Below are positions 58,560 through 64,000 of a stretch of DNA of 64,000 nucleotides, one piece after another. Location: positions 1 through 64,000 of the forward strand of contig NZ_LSGW01000083.1 of NCBI RefSeq assembly GCF_001643305.1, written 5' to 3'. Position numbers and translations under genes: made by a program. The first letter of the stretch is position 1. Each line of letters opens with the position of its first letter. Source of the stretch: Aeromonas salmonicida subsp. salmonicida (GTDB lineage Bacteria; Pseudomonadota; Gammaproteobacteria; Enterobacterales; Aeromonadaceae). The notes under the pieces were generated by a model that worked only from the letters and a program-made list of their open reading frames with translations, made no database searches and was not told the origin of the DNA.

Positions 58560-61500
58560 TTAGCACTGGGCGATGGCGTTGAGCACCCGTTTATCTGACA
58601 CCGGATAGGGGGTCCCCAGATTCTGGGCGAAGAAGGAGACCCGCAACTCCTCGATCATCCAGCGGATATTGGCCACTTCGGTCGGGATCAACTGGGATTT
58701 GGGGATCTTGGCCAAGAGAGCCTTGTACTCGGCTTCAACGCTCTGCACCTTGAGCATGTAAACCCGATCCCGGTTGGGATCGATGGCCAGCTTTTCCATC
58801 CGGCGCTCGATGGCTCGCAGGTAGCGCAGCAAATCCGGCAGCCGCTGCCAGCCAGTCTCGGTCACGAACCCCTTGTGAATGAGGTTGCCCAGCTGAAGCT
58901 GGATATCCGACATGGCAAAGGCGGTGTCGAGCTGCATCTTGCCCTTGAGCCGCTTCTTGATTTCGTGAGAAAGCGTCAGCACGGCTTCCACCTGGCTGGC
59001 CACTTCCACCACGGCATCGTTGAGCTCGGCGCGCACAAATTCCTTGAGCGCTTCGAAACCGGCCTCATCCCATGCCAATCCACCATGCTGGGCGATCAAC
59101 TTGTCGCAACCGCAGGCAATGCAGTCATCGATAAGCTCTGCCACCTTGCCAAACGGATTGAAATAGAGCCCCAACTTGGCCTTGTTGGGCAGCTTCTCCT
59201 GCAGGTACTTGATGGGTGATGGCACGTTGAGCAGCACTAGTCGGCGCTGGCCAGCCCACATCAGCTGCTGCTGGGCCACAGAGCTCTCCACCAGCTGGAT
59301 GGAGACAGAGTCCTTCTCATCCACCAAGGCCGGATAGGCCTTCACCTCGAAGCCGCCGCGCTTCTGGCTGTATTCCTGCGGCAATTCACCAAAGCTCCAC
59401 AGCGTCAGGCCTGACTGCTCGATATCATCGTCCGCCACCTGGGACAGCGTCTCCTGCACACGCCCACGCAAGGATTCTTTCAGTGCCTCCAGATCCTTGC
59501 CTTCCGCAATAGGCTTGTGCCTATCGTCCACCACCCGGAAGGTGAGTTTCAGGTGATCGGGCACCGCAGCCCAGTCCCATGCCTCGCGGGGCACAGTCAC
59601 CCCCGTCATGCGCCGCAGTTGACGCTCCATCTCGTCCAGCAGTGGTCCCTGCTCGGGGTTGAGGCTGGCGAGCAGCGCATCGGCGTAGTTGGGGGCCGGT
59701 ACGAAATTCTTGCGCATCGGCTTTGGCATGGATTTTATCAGCGCCACCAGCAACTCATGGCGCAGCCCGGGGATCAGCCACTCGAACCCCTTTACCTCCA
59801 CCTGATTGAGCAATGGCAGCGGAATATGCAGGGTAACGCCATCGGCCGCCTCCCCCGGTTCAAACTGGTAGCTCAATTTAAGTTTGAGTCGCCCCTGCTG
59901 CCAGAAGTTGGGATAGTCGAGATCACTGATGTGGGCCGCATCCCCCTTCATCAGCATCTCCCGCTCGAAGTTGAGCAGCTCTGGGTCCTGCTTTTGTGCC
60001 TCTTTCCACCAGTTGTCGAAGTGGCGACTTGATATCACCTCTTCCGGCAAACGGGCGTCGTAGAAGCGGAACAAGTCCTCATCCTCCACCAGAATGTCGC
60101 GACGGCGGGACTTGTGCTCCAGCTCCTCCACCTCGGCCAGAAGCTTGCGGTTGTCGCCAAAGAAGCGGTGACGGGTCTCGAAATCCCCCTCCACCAGGGC
60201 ACGACGGATAAAGAGCTCTCGACACAGCACAGGATCGAGGCGGCTGAAGTTGATGGTGCGCTCATTGACCAGCGTCAGACCAAACAGGGTCACTTTCTCC
60301 TTGGCCATGACGGCGCCATTCTTCTTCGACCAGTGGGGATCGCTGTGGTGCAGCTTGATGATGTGAGCCGCCAGCGGCTCCACCCACTCGGGTTCAATCT
60401 TGGCATTGACCCGGGCATAGAGGCGGGAGGTTTCCACCAGTTCGGCGGCCATCACCCACTTGGGCGGTTTCTTGAACAGACCCGAGGCCGGGAAAATGTG
60501 GAAGCGGCCGTTGCGGGCGCCGAGAAACTCGGGCTTCTCCAGATCCTTGTTGCCGATATGGCTCAGGAGGCCGGTCAGCAAGGCGCAATGCACCGTCTTG
60601 AAATCCGCCGGTTCATGATTGGCTTTAAAGCCCAGCTCTTTCACCGTCTGGCGTAACTGGAAGTGAATATCCTGCCACTCGCGCACTCGCAGGTAGGAGA
60701 GGAACTCCTTCTGGCACATGCGACGGAACGAGTTGCTGCCCAGTGCATCCTGCTGCTCTTTGAGGTAATTCCACAGATTGACGAAGGCAAGGAAGTCAGA
60801 ATCCTTGTCTTCAAAGCGTTTGTGTTGCTCGTCGGCGGCCTGCTTCTTCTCCATGGGCCGCTCGCGGGGATCCTGGATGCTGAGGCCGGCGGTGATCACC
60901 ATGACCTCGCTCAGGCAACCGGTTTGCGCCGCCGTGATCACCATCTTCGCCAAACGGGGATCAAGGGGAATGCGCGACAGCTGACGACCTATGTCAGTCA
61001 ACTGCAGTTTGGGTTCCTGATCCCGGGTGCCAGGCAGCTCTCTTACTGCCTCCAGCTCCTTGAGCAGGCTCAGGCCATCCTTGATGTGGCGCGACTCGGG
61101 CGGCTCGACGAAGGGAAAGGCCTCCATGTTGCCAAGCCCCAGCGCTAGCATCTGCAAAATGACGGAGGCCAGGTTGGTACGCAGGATCTCGGGATCGGTA
61201 AAAGCGGGACGATTGTTGAAATCCTCCTCGGAGTAGAGGCGGATACAGATACCGTCCGCCACCCGGCCACAACGCCCTTTGCGCTGGTTGGCACTGGCCT
61301 GGGAGACCGGCTCTATGGGCAGGCGCTGCACCTTGGTACGCCAGGAGTAGCGACTGATGCGGGCAGTGCCCGGGTCTATCACATAACGGATGCCCGGCAC
61401 TGTGAGAGAGGTTTCCGCCACGTTGGTGGCGAGCACGATGCGCCGCCCGGCGTGTTGCTGGAACACCCGGTTCTGCTCTGTATTGGAGAGGCGCGCATAG

Positions 61501-62447
61501 AGCGGCAGCACTTCTGTATCTCGCAGGCCCAATTTGTTCAAGGCATCGGCGGTATCGCGGATCTCCCGCTCGCCGTTCATGAAGATGAGAATGTCCCCCA
61601 GTCCTTCCTCGGCCAGCTCCTGCACCGCATCGAAGATACCCTGCAACTGGTCGCGATCGTCACTCCCCTCCAGCAGCGGCCGATAGCGCACATCGACGGG
61701 ATAAGTGCGGCCGGAGACCTCGATCACCGGCGCCTTGTTGAAATGGCGGGAGAAGCGCTGGGGATCTATGGTGGCCGAGGTGATGATCACCTTGAGGTCG
61801 GGGCGCCTTGGCAGCAGCTGCTTGAGATAACCCAGAATGAAATCGATGTTGAGGCTGCGCTCGTGGGCCTCATCGATGATGATGGTATCGTACTGGGTCA
61901 ACATACGGTCGTTCTGGATCTCCGCCAGCAAGATACCGTCTGTCATCAGCTTGATGTGGGTCTGCTCGCTCACCTGATCGGTAAAGCGCACCTTGTAACC
62001 CACGTACTGGCCGAGTTCTGACTCCATCTCCTCTGCGATACGGGCAGCTACAGTACGGGCAGCCAGACGGCGCGGCTGGGTGTGGCCGATAAAGCCCTTC
62101 ACCCCGCGCCCCAGCGCCAGGCAGATCTTGGGGATCTGGGTCGTTTTGCCTGAGCCGGTTTCACCGGCGATGATCACCACCTGATGCTCACTGATCGCCT
62201 TGGCGATCTCTGCCTGCTTCTGGCTAACAGGCAAGTTGTCCGGGTACGTGACCTTGGGGACACCGGCCAGACGGGACTGATAACGCGCCTGCGCTGCGTC
62301 CAGATCGGCGGCAATGGTCTCCAGCACTGTGATCTGCTTGCCCTCGGGCAGCTTCTTGATCCCGTTCAGACGACTGGAAAGACGACGGGCATCAAGGTTC
62401 ATGCAGGCTGATAGACGGCGGCGCAGCGCCTCGATAGAGAGAGACAA
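58560..62447 (-). CDS. hrpA: ATP-dependent RNA helicase HrpA
   Basis: A 1295-aa DEAH-box helicase. Motif I GETGSGKTTQIPK (about 96), Ia TQPRRLAA, II DEAH, III TSATID, V and VI QRKGRCGRVADGICIRLY are all there, followed by HA2, OB-fold and the long HrpA-specific C-terminal region. It resolves stalled ribosomes and mRNA 5' ends. The start is TTG 62447, nine nt after AAGGA; an ATG at 62402 would drop 15 residues. Confidence 0.95.
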   Translation of the reverse strand: MSLSIEALRRRLSACMNLDARRLSSRLNGIKKLPEGKQITVLETIAADLDAAQARYQSRLAGVPKVTYPDNLPVSQKQAEIAKAISEHQVVIIAGETGSGKTTQIPKICLALGRGVKGFIGHTQPRRLAARTVAARIAEEMESELGQYVGYKVRFTDQVSEQTHIKLMTDGILLAEIQNDRMLTQYDTIIIDEAHERSLNIDFILGYLKQLLPRRPDLKVIITSATIDPQRFSRHFNKAPVIEVSGRTYPVDVRYRPLLEGSDDRDQLQGIFDAVQELAEEGLGDILIFMNGEREIRDTADALNKLGLRDTEVLPLYARLSNTEQNRVFQQHAGRRIVLATNVAETSLTVPGIRYVIDPGTARISRYSWRTKVQRLPIEPVSQASANQRKGRCGRVADGICIRLYSEEDFNNRPAFTDPEILRTNLASVILQMLALGLGNMEAFPFVEPPESRHIKDGLSLLKELEAVRELPGTRDQEPKLQLTDIGRQLSRIPLDPRLAKMVITAAQTGCLSEVMVITAGLSIQDPRERPMEKKQAADEQHKRFEDKDSDFLAFVNLWNYLKEQQDALGSNSFRRMCQKEFLSYLRVREWQDIHFQLRQTVKELGFKANHEPADFKTVHCALLTGLLSHIGNKDLEKPEFLGARNGRFHIFPASGLFKKPPKWVMAAELVETSRLYARVNAKIEPEWVEPLAAHIIKLHHSDPHWSKKNGAVMAKEKVTLFGLTLVNERTINFSRLDPVLCRELFIRRALVEGDFETRHRFFGDNRKLLAEVEELEHKSRRRDILVEDEDLFRFYDARLPEEVISSRHFDNWWKEAQKQDPELLNFEREMLMKGDAAHISDLDYPNFWQQGRLKLKLSYQFEPGEAADGVTLHIPLPLLNQVEVKGFEWLIPGLRHELLVALIKSMPKPMRKNFVPAPNYADALLASLNPEQGPLLDEMERQLRRMTGVTVPREAWDWAAVPDHLKLTFRVVDDRHKPIAEGKDLEALKESLRGRVQETLSQVADDDIEQSGLTLWSFGELPQEYSQKRGGFEVKAYPALVDEKDSVSIQLVESSVAQQQLMWAGQRRLVLLNVPSPIKYLQEKLPNKAKLGLYFNPFGKVAELIDDCIACGCDKLIAQHGGLAWDEAGFEALKEFVRAELNDAVVEVASQVEAVLTLSHEIKKRLKGKMQLDTAFAMSDIQLQLGNLIHKGFVTETGWQRLPDLLRYLRAIERRMEKLAIDPNRDRVYMLKVQSVEAEYKALLAKIPKSQLIPTEVANIRWMIEELRVSFFAQNLGTPYPVSDKRVLNAIAQC

Positions 62448-62603
62448 GGTACAAATTCCTTAATAGAGAGCCCGGCATGGGGCCATATCGACAAGCTTCG
62501 GCAGATCCTAAAGAGCGGGCGGGAGCGGTGCAAGCCTTAAAGCGATTGGGGTAGCGATGAAAGCCGGAATAGATCCGGTATGAAGAGAATGCCTGAATAA
62601 AAA

Positions 62604-62624
62604 GAGCAGGCACCCGGCCTGCTC
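62604..62624 (-). terminator. Terminator of the CBS-domain gene
   Basis: Stem GAGCAGGC/GCCTGCTC with a 5-nt loop; the minus strand continues with TTTTTATTC. Confidence 0.85.
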
Positions 62625-62650
62625 CTGATGACGCCTTCCACTCAACCTGA

Positions 62651-63073
62651 TCAGACCCGGGCCTTGTGCACGAAGCAGGTACCCAGCTGGGCATGGATCG
62701 CCTGCATCACATCGTGACGGCTGATCACCCCGAGCAGGCGACCCTCCTCCACCACCGGATAGATCTTGGGCTTTTGCCCCATCATCATCTCGGCCAACTC
62801 CAGAATGCTGGTATCAGGCCCGACGGCCAGCACCTCATTGCGCATCACATTCTTGACCTGAGCCACCTGCTCGCAGTGATAGGCCTCTTTGAGCATGACG
62901 GCGATACAGTCCTGCTCGGACACCCAACCAATGAGATGACCCAGTGCATCCACTACCGGGCCACCGAGCTGGCGGCTATTGAGAAACTTTTCCACCGCAG
63001 ATTGCACCATCATGTCAGCGCTGAACGTGATGGGCCGGTGCTGCATGTAATCCTTTGCTTTTAGTGATTCCAT
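62651..63073 (-). CDS. Two-CBS-domain protein
   Basis: A 140-aa protein made of a CBS pair: KAKDYMQHRPITFSADMMVQ with GGPVVDALGHLIGWVSEQD, and VKNVMRNEVLAVGPDTSILE with YPVVEEGRLLGVISRHDVM. CBS pairs sense adenine nucleotides. There is no partner domain. The start is ATG 63073 behind GGGGGAA. Confidence 0.88.
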   Translation of the reverse strand: MESLKAKDYMQHRPITFSADMMVQSAVEKFLNSRQLGGPVVDALGHLIGWVSEQDCIAVMLKEAYHCEQVAQVKNVMRNEVLAVGPDTSILELAEMMMGQKPKIYPVVEEGRLLGVISRHDVMQAIHAQLGTCFVHKARV

Positions 63074-63157
63074 TGTGCTTCCCCCAACCAGCCTCCCGGG
63101 CGGGAGGCGCAAGTCAGACACTATGTCCGACCCACACCAAGCATAGCTCGCCCAATA

Positions 63158-64000
63158 TCAGGAGATGGATTGCAGCAGCAACAGCAACTCGTTCTGGCTG
63201 TGGCAGTCGGTTTTCTTGAAGACCCCTTTGAGGGTCGAGCGGACTGTTTCCACCTTGACACCGCGCAGCTCTGCGATGTCGTTGCTGCTATAACCCTTGC
63301 TCATCAGCACCAACAACTCTTTCTCGCCGATGGTGAGGGGGTAAAGGCTCGCCAGTGCCTCGATATCGGGATTGAATGAGTGTTCGGGATCCCGCAGCAC
63401 CACTTCCACATAACGCTCAAACCGGCTGAGGCCGCTCATCAGGGTGCACTGGATCAGCAAGGGCCTTAAATTGGCCTGACGGGGAATGGACATATAAGCG
63501 CTCGCTCCCGGCAACAGGTAAGCAAAGCCATTCAATATCTCTTTGAACTGGCGTTGCTGCTCCTTATTTTGCAGCGAGAAGATACCATTGATGGCTCGCA
63601 GCTCCACATTTTCATCTGAGATACGGTTGAAGGCCACATTGGAATAATGGATATGGCCTTTGTCATCGACGATGGCACTGGGCTTATTATGATTTTTAAC
63701 CAGCTGCTGCAGCTGGTAGTTCTGGGTCTCCAGGGCCAGCAGATTCCAATAATGGTGGCTCCAGGCAGCCAGGCCGGAATAAACCTCTCCCAGTGAGGAG
63801 ATATCCTGAGCGCTGAAATCATCCTGGCTGGCACCACGATAGGTACACAGGCTACTAAGGCCCCGCCCCTTCACCCGGCAGACGCCACCCGCCGCAAACT
63901 GGGCGCCGAAGCTGGCCAGCAATCCTGCCGAGTTGGACAGGGTGGTGGCATTGACTATGCCCTGGCAGCCCTTGTCCAGATAGTGATTGAACCACACATC
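63158..64000 (-). CDS. LuxR-type HTH transcriptional regulator (5' end outside the window)
   Basis: The frame is open to the right edge of the window, so at least 280 residues are visible and the start may lie beyond. The C-terminal 60 residues are a LuxR/GerE helix-turn-helix: LTIGEKELLVLMSKGYSSNDIAELRGVKVETVRSTLKGVFKKTDCHSQNE. The middle (around AIVDDKGHIHYSNVAFNRIS) resembles a PAS-type sensor. No receiver Asp domain is seen. Target unknown. Confidence 0.82.
   Translation of the reverse strand, partial: DVWFNHYLDKGCQGIVNATTLSNSAGLLASFGAQFAAGGVCRVKGRGLSSLCTYRGASQDDFSAQDISSLGEVYSGLAAWSHHYWNLLALETQNYQLQQLVKNHNKPSAIVDDKGHIHYSNVAFNRISDENVELRAINGIFSLQNKEQQRQFKEILNGFAYLLPGASAYMSIPRQANLRPLLIQCTLMSGLSRFERYVEVVLRDPEHSFNPDIEALASLYPLTIGEKELLVLMSKGYSSNDIAELRGVKVETVRSTLKGVFKKTDCHSQNELLLLLQSIS

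Overview
The window is chromosomal DNA of a gammaproteobacterium, most probably Aeromonas. The evidence is the family-typical gene order plsX-fabHDG-acpP-fabF-pabC-mltG-tmk-holB-tatD, the letA-letB-rsmF block, RNase E with rluC and maf, and SelD/MnmH. Most of it is dense, high-GC housekeeping DNA; two AT-richer islets (about 1-2980 and 22030-23780) look acquired.

Left islet (1-2850). Two related ~150-bp repeats (1-151 and 647-801) each carry a dif-like Xer site with a 6-bp core and, about 90 bp away in inverted orientation, a second site whose arms are 12 bp apart. This is the layout of the folded attP of CTX-type filamentous phages, which integrate with host XerC/XerD at dif. Between the repeats lies a ~500-bp segment with a single 90-aa phage-type HTH gene preceded by GGTTACT operator repeats: a possible minimal Xer-dependent element or repressor-only remnant. 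It is followed by a 425-aa tyrosine recombinase with a perfect palindrome just upstream, and by a frameshifted yebG under a LexA-like box.

2983-12684 is a lipid and storage region: a membrane lipase-like hydrolase, a two-domain fatty acyl-CoA reductase, a phasin, a patatin-like lipase, a TetR regulator, a TPR-like protein, a wax ester synthase/DGAT and a PHA-granule-region protein. Reductase plus WS/DGAT would together convert acyl-CoA to wax ester. 12760-16241 is prpBCD (2-methylcitrate cycle) with a LiuR-like operator; a one-base deletion joins prpC in frame to prpD. 16389-21823 is a LetA (split into two genes)-LetB (frameshifted)-RsmF block for lipid transport and 16S rRNA methylation.

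The second islet (22027-23581) has a small unknown gene and a Cre-like recombinase interrupted by a frameshift. A perfect palindrome upstream of it shares the pattern CGATAA-N6-TTATCG with the palindrome upstream of the first recombinase.

23782-36760 is a mostly minus-strand block for DNA replication accessory factors, folate, fatty-acid/phospholipid synthesis, L32 and 23S rRNA pseudouridylation. RNase E (37174-40236) follows a long leader. 40924-64000 holds a phosphate transporter, dcd, udk, mrp, metG, a GST pseudogene, acylphosphatase, a chemoreceptor, rlmI, an acyltransferase, a solute-binding protein, selD-mnmH (tRNA selenation), a metallo-hydrolase, rplY, a LysM protein, hrpA, a CBS protein and a partial LuxR-type regulator. 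Five genes carry disruptions (yebG, prpC, letB, the Cre-like recombinase, gst), which may be real decay or assembly error.
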